64,000 bases of DNA from positions 186,001 to 250,000 of the forward strand of contig JAVBKU010000004.1 of assembly GCA_031553875.1 (NCBI GenBank), read 5' to 3'. The notes under the pieces were generated by a model. The model saw nothing but the letters and a program-made list of their open reading frames with translations, had not been told where the DNA came from and did no database searches. This document shows, in pieces, positions 34,103 through 43,507 of the stretch. Both the position numbers and the translations under genes were made by a program. Within the stretch, counting starts at the first letter, position 1; the number at the start of each line of letters is the position of its first letter. The DNA comes from JAVBKU01 sp031553875 (GTDB lineage Bacteria > Bacteroidota > Bacteroidia > Bacteroidales > Rikenellaceae).

Positions 34103-34492
34103 TTACAATACCGCGATAGAATCGGCTATACTCTTGAATTCCTCCGGGATGAGCTTTAATTTGTCTTTGTGGAAATCCACATCGGCCTCGCTGTTCATTG
34201 GAATTAGGTGTATATGGGCGTGGGGCACTTCCAGTCCCAGGACGACAACCGCTATCCTCTTGCAACCTGTCGATTCCTTGATTCTGGCGGCAATCTTCTT
34301 CGCAAATATCATCATCCCTCCCAGCGTGTCGTCGTCAAGATCGAACAGATAATCCACCTCTTTCTTGGGTACTACAAGTGTGTGTCCTTTGGCCAAGGGC
34401 GCAATATCGAGGAATGCAAAATAGTTGTCGTCCTCAGCTATTTTATAGCATGGGATATCGCCATTGATTATTCGTGTAAATACAGTCGCCAT
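34103..34492 (-). CDS. HIT-family nucleotide hydrolase
   Basis: A 129-residue histidine-triad protein of the HinT branch. N-terminal FTRIINGDIPCYKIAED and LDIAPLAKGHTLVVPKKEVD are typical. The catalytic triad HxHxH is HAHIHL near residues 111-115. These enzymes hydrolyse nucleotide phosphoramidates such as AMP-lysine. It stands alone with its own terminator. Confidence 0.93.
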   Translation of the reverse strand: MATVFTRIINGDIPCYKIAEDDNYFAFLDIAPLAKGHTLVVPKKEVDYLFDLDDDTLGGMMIFAKKIAARIKESTGCKRIAVVVLGLEVPHAHIHLIPMNSEADVDFHKDKLKLIPEEFKSIADSIAVL

Positions 34493-34615
34493 TTCGATAT
34501 GGGTTTATTGTTATATTTATGCGTGACATGTGTTGGGAGCTTGAAATGTCGTCGCATTAATCTTGCGGTTGTCTCACATTATGTAGATGACCAAAGTGTC
34601 TTGCCTGCCGGTCTC

Positions 34616-35077
34616 CTATCTCGATTTATACTTAGGCGCCATTATTTCTGAATATATAATGGCTTTGCGGGCATCGAAATCATCCATAACGCTATCTTCG
34701 ACACTATCATAGACTCCGATGTCAGACATCTCCGCCCCGAGCGAGCTGGCCTCTGTTTTACTCCCGCTTAGCTTGCCGCTATGTGCTGACATATCGACTG
34801 TGCTACGGTTTATATTGTCTTTTGCCATGGCGTGACCTTTCATATCAGTGCGCTTATTAATAGCGTCCTGGAGTGATATTTCGGGAAGGTTGACCGTATC
34901 GTCATACCTGTCGTATGGCGAATATTCGCTATCTTCCATTTCTTCGTCGTCTTCCAGCCAATGTTCATCCGGCGAGGTGTTTTCGCGCGGCAACACAGTG
35001 GGTTTCTTGCGTGTTATGGCTGTTATGGCAAAATACGCAGAAACTATCAGTATGCTTATGATGGTCGACGAACTCAT
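34616..35077 (-). CDS. Membrane-anchored acidic protein, function unknown
   Basis: A 153-residue protein with one N-terminal helix (about residues 4-21), then a long acidic, low-complexity region with many Asp, Glu and Ser. The C-terminal block DFDARKAIIYSEIMAPKY looks conserved among Bacteroidetes proteins of this type. It follows the relA/spoT gene by 20 bases on the same strand. No function can be assigned. Confidence 0.65.
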   Translation of the reverse strand: MSSSTIISILIVSAYFAITAITRKKPTVLPRENTSPDEHWLEDDEEMEDSEYSPYDRYDDTVNLPEISLQDAINKRTDMKGHAMAKDNINRSTVDMSAHSGKLSGSKTEASSLGAEMSDIGVYDSVEDSVMDDFDARKAIIYSEIMAPKYKSR

Positions 35078-35097
35078 TATACAATATTTTAGGATGA

Positions 35098-37341
35098 TTA
35101 TTCGGTATTGCCCTCCACTCGCGTCACTTTCTCCATGCCTTTGATCTTGCCCACCTTCTCCATTATAGCTTTAAGGTCGTCAATATTAGTCACATATAGG
35201 CTTATAGTTCCTTCGAAAATTCCGTCGTGGCTCTGTATTGTGAGTTCCCTGATATTGATATTCAATTCACCGGTAATTACCTGCACTATCTCCATGAGTA
35301 TCCCTATCCTGTCTATGCCCCTTACGTCCATCTTTGATAGATAAGACATGGCTTTATAGCTTGACCATGAGACACTTGATATGTAGTTGCCGTGCTGCGA
35401 CGCAAGGCGTATCAGCTCGCTGCAGCTTTTCTTGTGCACTATAACCTTCTTGTCCTTAGGATCGCTATACCCTACCACTTCGTCGCCCGGGATGGGATTG
35501 CAGCACGGTGCTATTTCGAATTTCACTCCGTCGCTGCCGTCCCCTATTGATCCGTTGTCATTGACGATTAGCTTTTGTTCTTTTTTATTGTCATCGCCGG
35601 ATAGGAATTTGAAAGGGTGCGCCAGTTGTAAAGACCAGAATTTGAGTATCTTATTGGATGAATTTTTCTTCAGTATCCCCTCTATCGAGTCGAGATTTAT
35701 GATCCCCGCCCCCAGTTTACTGTAAAATTCATCTTTATTCGACGATTCATATGCCGGCACGACCTTACGCAGTACGCGCGCACTCGGCGGCACGCCAAGG
35801 CTTTTCATCTTTTCGTCAAATATGGCTATACCACGCTCGATGTTATTGATCTGCTCTTTCTTGAGGTAGGTTTTTATGGCCTGTTTAGCCTTGGTCGTCG
35901 ATACGTGCTCGATCCATTCAACCTTGGGCTTCACGTTGTTGGAGGTGATTATCTCTATCTGGTCACCGCTACTCAAGGGGGTGAATATCGACTCTATTTT
36001 GTGGTTTATCTTGGCCCCTATCGCGCTGTTGCCGATCTTGCTGTGTATCTCATAGGCGAAGTCGAGGGCAGTGGCTTCCTGCGGGAGAGTCTTGGGTTCT
36101 CCCTTTGGCGTAAATACCACTATTTCACTAGTGTACAGGCTTAACTTAAAGTTATCCAAGAACTCAACGGCATCCTCCGTGGGGCCATTCAATACGTTAC
36201 GTATATGCTTGAGCCACTTGTCCAATTCCCCTTCTTCCTGCGACACGGTCAGTTGCTTGTACTTCCAATGCGCCGCAAGTCCCCTTTCGGCGATATCTTC
36301 CATACGCTGCGAACGTATCTGCACCTCGGCCCAGATACCGTCCGGCCCCATCACTGTAGAGTGCAAAGCCTCGTAACCATTGACTTTGGGGATATTGACC
36401 CAATCCCTGATCCTGTCGGGTTTAGGTTTGTAAATATCGGTGATGAGCGAGTAAATATGCCAGCATTGCGCCTTTTCAGGTATGTCAGGCTGCGGTTTGA
36501 ATACTATGCGTATAGCGAACAGGTCATACACCTCTTCGAAAGGTATCTGCTTGCGCTGCATCTTCGACCATATCGAATAGACAGATTTGATACGCCCCGA
36601 TATCTCGAAGTCAAAGCCATTATCCTGTAATTTCTTGATTATAGGGGCATTGAATTTCTCGATAAACTTGCTTCGGTCGGCCTCGGTTTCGACTATTTTC
36701 TTGCGGATACGTTCGTATTCCTCCGGGAAACGATACTTGAGACTCAGGTCCTCGAGTTCGGTCTTTATGGCATAAAGGCCGAGCCTGTGGGCCAGAGGAG
36801 CAAAGAGGTAGATCGTCTCGCTGGTGATCTTGGTCTGCTTGTCGGGCGGCATCGACCCGAGCGTCCGCATGTTGTGCAGGCGATCGGCTATCTTGATGAT
36901 AATAACCCTCAAATCATCCGACAGCGTGAGTAATACTTTACGAAAGTTCTCTGCCTGCTCCGAGGCATTGGCATCGTTGACCGCCCCGGCCATCTTGGTC
37001 AACCCATCGACCATGGTGGCGATCTTGGGATTGAACATATTGGCTATGTCCTCGACCGTATAGTCGGTATCCTCCACTATATCGTGCAGCAGGGAGGCCA
37101 CCACGGACTTGAATCCCAGGCCTATCTCGTCGACGACGATCTGGGCCACGGACATTGGATGGAGTATGTAGGGCTCTCCGGAGCGCCTGCGAACGCCTTT
37201 GTGCGCCTCCTTGGCGAAGAAGAAGGCCTTGCGGATCATCTCCTCCTCGGCCTCGTCCTTACACACGGGCTTACAGCTCGCCATTAATTTGTCGAACTTC
37301 TCCGCTATGATCTTTTCCTCTTCGGCCGTGTAGTTACTCAT
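35098..37341 (-). CDS. relA/spoT: Bifunctional (p)ppGpp synthetase/hydrolase
   Basis: A 747-residue long RelA/SpoT homolog. The HD hydrolase domain keeps its HD (LLHDIVEDTDYT). The synthetase region has GRIKSVYSIWSKM, LFAIRIVFKPQ and NGYEALHSTVMG. A TGS domain (VVFTPKGEPKTLPQEATALD) and a C-terminal ACT domain follow. Both active sites look intact, so it can probably make and break (p)ppGpp. It lies 33 bases after recA on the same strand. Confidence 0.95.
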   Translation of the reverse strand: MSNYTAEEEKIIAEKFDKLMASCKPVCKDEAEEEMIRKAFFFAKEAHKGVRRRSGEPYILHPMSVAQIVVDEIGLGFKSVVASLLHDIVEDTDYTVEDIANMFNPKIATMVDGLTKMAGAVNDANASEQAENFRKVLLTLSDDLRVIIIKIADRLHNMRTLGSMPPDKQTKITSETIYLFAPLAHRLGLYAIKTELEDLSLKYRFPEEYERIRKKIVETEADRSKFIEKFNAPIIKKLQDNGFDFEISGRIKSVYSIWSKMQRKQIPFEEVYDLFAIRIVFKPQPDIPEKAQCWHIYSLITDIYKPKPDRIRDWVNIPKVNGYEALHSTVMGPDGIWAEVQIRSQRMEDIAERGLAAHWKYKQLTVSQEEGELDKWLKHIRNVLNGPTEDAVEFLDNFKLSLYTSEIVVFTPKGEPKTLPQEATALDFAYEIHSKIGNSAIGAKINHKIESIFTPLSSGDQIEIITSNNVKPKVEWIEHVSTTKAKQAIKTYLKKEQINNIERGIAIFDEKMKSLGVPPSARVLRKVVPAYESSNKDEFYSKLGAGIINLDSIEGILKKNSSNKILKFWSLQLAHPFKFLSGDDNKKEQKLIVNDNGSIGDGSDGVKFEIAPCCNPIPGDEVVGYSDPKDKKVIVHKKSCSELIRLASQHGNYISSVSWSSYKAMSYLSKMDVRGIDRIGILMEIVQVITGELNINIRELTIQSHDGIFEGTISLYVTNIDDLKAIMEKVGKIKGMEKVTRVEGNTE

Positions 37342-37374
37342 ACCTCGAAAGGCGCCCTCGCTCCGTTTTTACAG

Positions 37375-38388
37375 TTATTTTGCCATCAATGCGGCTCTTA
37401 CCTTGGCTTCGATCTCGGCGGCTACCTCCTTGTTATTCTGGAGGAATTCCTTCACGGCATCCCTGCCCTGCCCGATCTTTGTTTCGCCATAGGAGAACCA
37501 CGAACCGCTCTTCTTTATAATGTCATTATCCACACCCAGGTCGATGATTTCGCCCAGGAGCGAGATGCCTTCGCCGTACATAATGTCGAATTCGGCGCGG
37601 CGGAAAGGAGGCGCAAGTTTGTTTTTCACGACTTTCACCTTAGCCCTTGTGCCGAGTTGTTCGTCGCCGTCCTTGATGCTTGATGCCTTGCGGATATCGA
37701 CACGCACGCTGGAGTAAAATTTCAGAGCGTTACCGCCGGTGGTGGTTTCGGGGTTACCGTACACCACGCCGATCTTATCGCGCAGCTGGTTGATGAAGAT
37801 ACATACGGTCTTGGTCTTGCTGATGCTGCCGGTGAGCTTACGCATGGCCTGCGACATCAGACGCGCCTGGAGGCCCATCTTGCTATCACCCATTTCGCCC
37901 TCTATCTCCGCCTTGGGCGTAAGGGCCGCCACGGAGTCGATGACGATTATGTCAATGGCGCTCGAACGGATAAGGCTATCCGCTATTTCGAGGGCCTGTT
38001 CGCCGTTGTCGGGCTGTGAAATTATAAGGTTGTCGACGTCTACGCCGAGCTTTTTAGCGTAAAAACTGTCGAACGCATGTTCAGCGTCGATGAATGCGGC
38101 GATGCCGCCGGCCTTCTGGGCCTCGGCTATGGCGTGTATGGCCAGAGTGGTCTTACCCGACGATTCCGGGCCGTAGATCTCTATTACGCGCCCTTTGGGA
38201 TAGCCGCCCACTCCCAGGGCTAGGTCGAGACTTATGGAGCCCGAGGGAATTACGGCCACTTCTTCGACAGCCTTACTGCTCATTTTCATTATTGATCCCT
38301 TGCCGAAGTCCTTTTCTATCTTGTCCATTACGGCATTAAGAACTTTCAGCTTTTCGGGATTGATCTGGGGTTTGGTTTCCTTTTCCAT
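37375..38388 (-). CDS. recA: Recombinase RecA
   Basis: A 337-residue RecA. Walker A is GPESSGKTT near residues 75-83. LIIDSVAALTPKAEIEGEMG-type and FINQLRDKIGVVYGNPETTT blocks are present, as is the DNA-binding loop region. It promotes strand exchange and LexA-type self-cleavage. No LexA box was noticed upstream. Confidence 0.97.
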   Translation of the reverse strand: MEKETKPQINPEKLKVLNAVMDKIEKDFGKGSIMKMSSKAVEEVAVIPSGSISLDLALGVGGYPKGRVIEIYGPESSGKTTLAIHAIAEAQKAGGIAAFIDAEHAFDSFYAKKLGVDVDNLIISQPDNGEQALEIADSLIRSSAIDIIVIDSVAALTPKAEIEGEMGDSKMGLQARLMSQAMRKLTGSISKTKTVCIFINQLRDKIGVVYGNPETTTGGNALKFYSSVRVDIRKASSIKDGDEQLGTRAKVKVVKNKLAPPFRRAEFDIMYGEGISLLGEIIDLGVDNDIIKKSGSWFSYGETKIGQGRDAVKEFLQNNKEVAAEIEAKVRAALMAK

Positions 38389-38420
38389 CTATTTTATCGG
38401 TTTATTTTGTTCGGGTTATG

Positions 38421-38882
38421 CTATTTGTAAGATTCTACTATCTGTTGGAAGTGGTTTTTGGTATCAACCTTGTCAAATATCTTCTCTATCACACCACTCC
38501 CGTCTATGATGAACGTGGTGCGTATGATACCTTTATATTCGCGGCCCATGAATTTCTTGTCACCCCACACTCCGTAGGCCTCAGCTATACTCTTATCAGT
38601 ATCGGCCAGAAGCGTGAAATTAAGGCATTGCTTTTCGCTGAAACCCTTGTGCGACTTCTCGCTATCGGGGCTCACGCCTACAACTTCAAATCCCATTCGG
38701 ACGAGTTCATCGCGGCCGTCGCGCAGGCTTTTGGCCTCGAGCGTGCAGCCAGGAGTATTATCCTTGGGGTAGAAATACAGAATCAGTTTCCTGCCCTTAA
38801 AATCACCCAATGATACACGTTCTCCATCCTGGTTATTTGCCGAGAAATCAGGCGCTTTGTCTCCTATCTTAAGTTTACTCAT
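38421..38882 (-). CDS. bcp: Thioredoxin-dependent thiol peroxidase (Bcp/PrxQ)
   Basis: A 153-residue peroxiredoxin. The peroxidatic Cys is in FYPKDNTPGCTLEAKSLRD near residue 45. In many PrxQ enzymes a resolving Cys follows five residues later; here that place is Lys, so it may act as a 1-Cys type or use another partner. It removes peroxides with thioredoxin. Two palindromes lie upstream at 38977 and 39023. Confidence 0.94.
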   Translation of the reverse strand: MSKLKIGDKAPDFSANNQDGERVSLGDFKGRKLILYFYPKDNTPGCTLEAKSLRDGRDELVRMGFEVVGVSPDSEKSHKGFSEKQCLNFTLLADTDKSIAEAYGVWGDKKFMGREYKGIIRTTFIIDGSGVIEKIFDKVDTKNHFQQIVESYK

Positions 38883-38976
38883 GGCGTACGCTGCATTTCC
38901 CGTAAAGATATGATTTTATTCGGAATAAGTCAACAGATTATTTGATCGATTTTGGGTTTAATCACTCGCAATATAC

Positions 38977-38996
38977 TTATTTACACATGTAAATAA
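38977..38996. promoter_or_regulatory. Palindrome TTATTTACA-CA-TGTAAATAA
   Basis: 9-base perfect arms around CA, the same motif as at 33801 and 33899. It lies 95 bases upstream of bcp. Confidence 0.6.
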
Positions 38997-39022
38997 ACTG
39001 CATTACGAGGCGTCACAGCGCA

Positions 39023-39040
39023 TTATTTACATATGTAATC
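39023..39040. promoter_or_regulatory. Degenerate palindrome with core TACATATGTA
   Basis: TTATTTACA-TA-TGTAATC, with the right arm partly degraded. It shares the TACAnnTGTA core and lies 27 bases from the copy at 38977. Confidence 0.5.
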
Positions 39041-39145
39041 AGTCCTATTTTCCATTACTTTAAAGTAGTGTACTATATAATAAGAACAGGGGCCGCAGAA
39101 ATTATCCCGCAGCCCCAGCCTATTATGAAAAACGTCGAAAAGTCG

Positions 39146-40567
39146 TTATTTAGCCAATATAAGTTTCTCTATCTCCTCCACTTGGTGGCGGAATGCCTTA
39201 TCGGTTTCCATAAGGTTGGAGATGGCTTTACATGCGTGAAGTACCGTGGCATGGTTCTTCCCCCCTATCGCAGCGCCGATGGCAGCCAGCGGCGCTTTGG
39301 TGTGCTGCTTGCTTAGGAACATAGCGATCTGGCGGGCCTGGGCTATCTCTCGCGTACGTTTGGGCGAGTTGAGTTTCTCGAAATCAAGGCCCATTTGCTC
39401 GCAAACCACCTTCTGTATCTTGTCGAGAGTGATCTCCTTGTGCGTTACCTGCACATACATCTTGATTATCTCCTTGGCGAGCGTTATGGTGATCTTCTTC
39501 TTGAGGAAAGCGGCATTGGCCACAAGCGATGACAGGGCACCCTCTATCTCGCGCACGTTGGCGTTAATGTTGTTGGCCAGGAATTCGATCACCTCGAGAG
39601 GTATGTCGGCCCCCAGACGGGCGGCCTTGTTTTCTATTATCCTGAGCTTGGTCTGATAGTCGGGCAACGACAGTTGTGTCGCCATGCCCCATTTAAACCT
39701 CGTTATAAGGCGTTGTTCTATGTCCTGGAGCTCCACGGGCGGCTTATCGGAGGTGATTATAAGCTGCTTGTTGGAAAGGTGCAGGTGGTTGAATATGTTA
39801 AAGAACGCGTTCTGGGTCTTTTCTTTGCCCGACAGTTCCTGTATATCGTCGATAATAAGCACGTCTATCATCTGATAGAAGTGTATGAAGTCATTCAGCT
39901 CGCCCTTTATAGCGGCATTCTGGAATTGCGCCTGAAAACGGTTCATCGACACGTAGAGCACCTGCAGATCGAGCCTGCGCTGTTTTACCTCCATGCCTAT
40001 AGCCTGCACGATATGTGTCTTTCCGAGACCGGAATCGCCGTAAATATAGAGCGGATTAAAGGGTGTATTACCCGGATTCACCGCCACAGCCAAGCCCGCC
40101 GACCTCGCAAGGCGATTGCACTCCCCTTCCACGAACGAATCGAACGTATAATTAGGATTGAGCTGTGAGTCGATCACGACCTTCTTTATGCCCGGTATGA
40201 TGAACGGGTTTTTGATCTTGGTCGAGTCAGTCTGTGTGACGAAACGGGTTATAGCCGTAGCGTCGGCCTCGATCACGCTGGCGGGAGTCGTAGTTTGCTC
40301 CGCGTTCTGCGATGAAAGGGAATACTTCAGCCTGGTCTGCTGTCCGAAAAGCTGGCGAATGATCGGGCTGAGGAATTTGATGTAGTGTTTCTCGATTTGA
40401 ATAGCGTAGCTCTCGTTCGGAACCCGGAGCTTCAGCGTCGTACCGTCGAAGTCGAGCGGTATGATCGGCTGGAACCACTTGGCAAATTCTTCACGGGTCG
40501 TCCGTTCCTGAATTTGGGACAAGCAATTTTGCCATATATCGCTATATGTCGGGTTGGAGGAGGTCAT
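39146..40567 (-). CDS. dnaA: Chromosomal replication initiator DnaA
   Basis: A 473-residue DnaA. Domain I begins IWQNCLSQIQERTTREEFAK. The AAA+ domain has NPLYIYGDSGLGKTHIVQAI, and Walker B is IIDDIQELSGKEKTQNAFF. The C-terminal HTH (domain IV) ends near IGGKNHATVLHACKAISN. It binds DnaA boxes to open the origin. It is flanked by bcp and a mutase rather than dnaN or gyrB. Confidence 0.97.
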   Translation of the reverse strand: MTSSNPTYSDIWQNCLSQIQERTTREEFAKWFQPIIPLDFDGTTLKLRVPNESYAIQIEKHYIKFLSPIIRQLFGQQTRLKYSLSSQNAEQTTTPASVIEADATAITRFVTQTDSTKIKNPFIIPGIKKVVIDSQLNPNYTFDSFVEGECNRLARSAGLAVAVNPGNTPFNPLYIYGDSGLGKTHIVQAIGMEVKQRRLDLQVLYVSMNRFQAQFQNAAIKGELNDFIHFYQMIDVLIIDDIQELSGKEKTQNAFFNIFNHLHLSNKQLIITSDKPPVELQDIEQRLITRFKWGMATQLSLPDYQTKLRIIENKAARLGADIPLEVIEFLANNINANVREIEGALSSLVANAAFLKKKITITLAKEIIKMYVQVTHKEITLDKIQKVVCEQMGLDFEKLNSPKRTREIAQARQIAMFLSKQHTKAPLAAIGAAIGGKNHATVLHACKAISNLMETDKAFRHQVEEIEKLILAK

Positions 40568-40596
40568 TCAGTTCAATCGTTTTGGGAATACAAAAT

Positions 40597-40605
40597 TGTG
40601 TATAA
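40597..40605 (-). promoter_or_regulatory. DnaA-box match upstream of dnaA
   Basis: The minus strand reads TTATACACA, matching TTATnCACA, about 30 bases before the dnaA start. Autoregulation is plausible. Confidence 0.45.
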
Positions 40606-40630
40606 ATATTCGAGAAAAAAACCTTTTTCG

Positions 40631-40669
40631 CCTTGTTTTTGCACTAATTTTATATATAGAAAAACAAGG
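40631..40669 (-). other. Inverted repeat in the dnaA leader
   Basis: Perfect 10-base arms CCTTGTTTTT (40631-40640) and AAAAACAAGG (40660-40669) with a 19-base AT-rich loop, about 65-100 bases before the dnaA ATG. The rest of 40568-40846 has no gene. Confidence 0.5.
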
Positions 40670-40846
40670 GTTACGGAGGGTGCTTTTATTAATCGGTTGA
40701 GAGTTAGGTTTTAGAAATTTTTTGTTAATTTTGCTTATGATATTAAAGCGAAAAATGAGAATTTTTATTCCCATTTTTGTTCCGGGTCGCTACTTTGTAA
40801 TACCATTCCAAAGATACAAAAATCATTCACAAAATAACAACTAATT

Positions 40847-42586
40847 ATGGCTCTCGATGTAGAAAAATTAGCTCAGGAGAAAGCTGCCTCTTGGCTTACA
40901 GGTCATTACGACGAAGATACCAAAAAACAGGTTAAATATCTGATTGACAATAATCCCAAGGAGCTGACAGAGAGTTTCTACAAGGATCTCGAGTTCGGCA
41001 CAGGCGGCCTAAGGGGGATTATGGGCGTGGGTACCAACAGGATGAATATTTATACTGTCGGCATGGCTACGCAGGGCCTATCGAACTACCTTCTGAAGGA
41101 ATTTTCAGGACAAAAGATCAGAGTCGCCGTAGCGCACGATTGTCGCAACAATAGCCGCCTTTTCGCCGAACGCGTAGCGCAGATTTTTTCGGCCAACGGA
41201 TTCGCGGTTTTCCTGTTCGAATCGCTTCGCCCGACCCCCGAATTGAGCTTTGCCATACGCAACCTCAAGTGTCATAGCGGAGTGGTCGTGACAGCATCCC
41301 ACAACCCCAAAGAATACAACGGATATAAAGCCTATTGGGCCGACGGCGCCCAGGTCACCGCACCCCATGACACGAACATAATCGATGAGGTCGAAAAGAT
41401 ATCTTCGATCGACCAGGTGAAGACCTCCGGAGGTGACGGCAGCATCACACCCCTTGGCGAAGAGTTCGATAAAGTGTATTTGGAGGCCGTAAAATCTCTC
41501 TCTCTTTCCCCAGAGGCAGTGAAGCAGAATGCCGACATGAAGATCGTCTATACTCCGCTCCATGGCTCGGGTGTGAAACTGGTCCCGCAATCGCTTAAAA
41601 ATTACGGATTTAACAACGTGATCACCGTAGAGGCGCAGTGCGTTACCGACGGTAACTTCCCCACTGTCGACTCCCCCAACCCGGAGGAGGCCTCGGCCAT
41701 GAAGATGGCCACCGACCTTGCGGCATCCGTTGGCGCCGACCTCGTGCTGGCTACCGACCCCGACGCCGATCGCGTGGGCATGGCCGTGCCCGATGGTAAA
41801 GGCGCGTTCATATTGCTGAATGGCAACCAGATGTGCACCCTGCTAACTTACTACATGCTCCGCCGCTGGAAGGAGCTGGGCAGGCTCAACGGTAAGCAGT
41901 TCGTTGTTAAGACAATAGTTACCACCGAGCTCCTTTGCGAAATAGCTAAATCGTTCGATGTCAATATATATGAATGTCTTACCGGATTTAAATATATAGC
42001 CGGATTGATCCGCGAGAAGGAAGGTGAAGAGCAATATATAGGCGGCGGTGAAGAGAGCTACGGTTACCTGGCCGGTGACTTTGTGCGTGATAAGGATGCC
42101 GTGAGTGCGTGTTCTCTGGTGGCCGAAGCCGTTGCATGGGCCCGCACGCAGGGTATGAGCATATACGAACTGCTCAAGGATATATATGTGCAGTACGGTT
42201 TCTATAAGGAGGGGCTGGTGTCTGTGGTACGCAAGGGCCGCGACGGGCAGGCTGAGATCAAGCAGATGATGACCGATTACAGGACTACCCCGCCCAAATC
42301 TATCTGCGGCTCACCCGTGGTCACCGTGCGCGACTATATGTCGCAGGAGAGCAAAGACCTGACTACAGGCAAGACCACGCCTATTGTTATGGAAAAATCT
42401 GACGTGCTTCAGTTCCTCACCGCCGACGGTACTATAATATCGGTAAGGCCCTCGGGGACAGAACCTAAGATCAAATTCTATTTCGGCGTGCGCGAAGATA
42501 TGTGCTGTGCTGATAAGTTCGACGAGGTACAAAAACAACTCGACAGCAAGATATTGAAGATGAAACAGGAGCTTGGGTTGGCATAA
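40847..42586 (+). CDS. Phosphoglucomutase/phosphomannomutase family protein
   Basis: A 579-residue alpha-D-phosphohexomutase with all four domains. The metal/phosphoserine loop is VVTASHNPKEYNGYK, the metal-binding loop DPDADRVGMA, the sugar loop GGGEESYGYLAG and the phosphate loop RPSGTEPKIK. Length is near that of the PgcA/PGM2-like group. It interconverts hexose 1- and 6-phosphates. It is divergent from dnaA. Confidence 0.93.
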   Translation: MALDVEKLAQEKAASWLTGHYDEDTKKQVKYLIDNNPKELTESFYKDLEFGTGGLRGIMGVGTNRMNIYTVGMATQGLSNYLLKEFSGQKIRVAVAHDCRNNSRLFAERVAQIFSANGFAVFLFESLRPTPELSFAIRNLKCHSGVVVTASHNPKEYNGYKAYWADGAQVTAPHDTNIIDEVEKISSIDQVKTSGGDGSITPLGEEFDKVYLEAVKSLSLSPEAVKQNADMKIVYTPLHGSGVKLVPQSLKNYGFNNVITVEAQCVTDGNFPTVDSPNPEEASAMKMATDLAASVGADLVLATDPDADRVGMAVPDGKGAFILLNGNQMCTLLTYYMLRRWKELGRLNGKQFVVKTIVTTELLCEIAKSFDVNIYECLTGFKYIAGLIREKEGEEQYIGGGEESYGYLAGDFVRDKDAVSACSLVAEAVAWARTQGMSIYELLKDIYVQYGFYKEGLVSVVRKGRDGQAEIKQMMTDYRTTPPKSICGSPVVTVRDYMSQESKDLTTGKTTPIVMEKSDVLQFLTADGTIISVRPSGTEPKIKFYFGVREDMCCADKFDEVQKQLDSKILKMKQELGLA

Positions 42587-42634
42587 CAGCCGTCCCGGTC
42601 ACTTTTTGAAATAAATTACCGGTTTATTCTAACT

Positions 42635-42663
42635 AACGAGGCCCGCAGACAGCGGGCCTCGTT
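42635..42663 (+). terminator. Rho-independent terminator after the mutase gene
   Basis: A perfect 12-bp stem AACGAGGCCCGC / GCGGGCCTCGTT with loop AGACA, followed by TGTTATATTT. The remaining sequence to 42800 has no gene. Confidence 0.86.
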
Positions 42664-42800
42664 TGTTATATTTATAGTGCGGGTAAATATGTGTTATTTA
42701 CTGATAGTCAAAGATTAAACGTGAACCATGCCTACATAAGCAACTTTAAATATCCTATGTATACATAGACTCAATTATTAATATAAATAAACCGACGTAA

Positions 42801-43439
42801 TTATTTGACCCTTGCCAAATTAAGCCCATCGCGAATTGGCAAAATAACACATTCTACCCTATTGTCCGCACGCACCATATCATTGAACTCCTTAATGCCT
42901 CGTGTATGCAGATCGTTGTGTGGAGTTTCCTCCTCGGTCACTTTGCCGTACCACAGTATATTATCGGCAAGAATATAACTTCCGCTACGCACAAGCCCGC
43001 CATCCATCAGCATTTTGTAGTAATCCGGGTATTCTCTCTTGTCGCCGTCGATAAATACGAAGTCAAATACCACTCCGAGCTTCGGAGCCACATCAAGTGC
43101 CGAACCCACATGCCCTGTAATTATCCCGTCAAGTCCTCCACGGCGAAAGAACTCGTTGGATATATCAAAAAGCTCATCGTCCGGATCTATTGTGTGCAGA
43201 TGACTGCCCTCCTCCATCCCGCAAGCCATACATATAGCCGAATAACCGGTGAACGTACCTATCTCGAGCACATTCTTGGGGCGCAGCATACGCATAAGCA
43301 TCTCCAGGAACTTGCCCTGCACAGGCCCGGATATCATCCGCGGCTGTATGACGCGCAGATGCGTCTCGCGGTCGAGGTCTCGCAGAAGTTCATCCTCCGG
43401 GGTCGAGTGGTCGATTATGTAGCGTTCGAGCGCGTCCAT
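42801..43439 (-). CDS. Class I SAM-dependent O-methyltransferase
   Basis: A 212-residue protein of the caffeoyl-CoA/catechol O-methyltransferase type. The SAM motif is VLEIGTFTGYSAICMA near residues 58-73, and the metal-binding/substrate acid region is FVFIDGDKREYPDYYKML. DNILWYGKV is also conserved. The natural substrate is unknown. Confidence 0.9.
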   Translation of the reverse strand: MDALERYIIDHSTPEDELLRDLDRETHLRVIQPRMISGPVQGKFLEMLMRMLRPKNVLEIGTFTGYSAICMACGMEEGSHLHTIDPDDELFDISNEFFRRGGLDGIITGHVGSALDVAPKLGVVFDFVFIDGDKREYPDYYKMLMDGGLVRSGSYILADNILWYGKVTEEETPHNDLHTRGIKEFNDMVRADNRVECVILPIRDGLNLARVK

Positions 43440-43507
43440 GATTGGTAATTACCGGGCGAATAAACAGGATTACACCTTATAATATATAGGTCTCCTGTCG
43501 CTCCGAC

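Noticed and set aside
37520..37540. TTATCCACA (DnaA-box match) inside recA
   Set aside because: A single match within coding sequence, probably chance.
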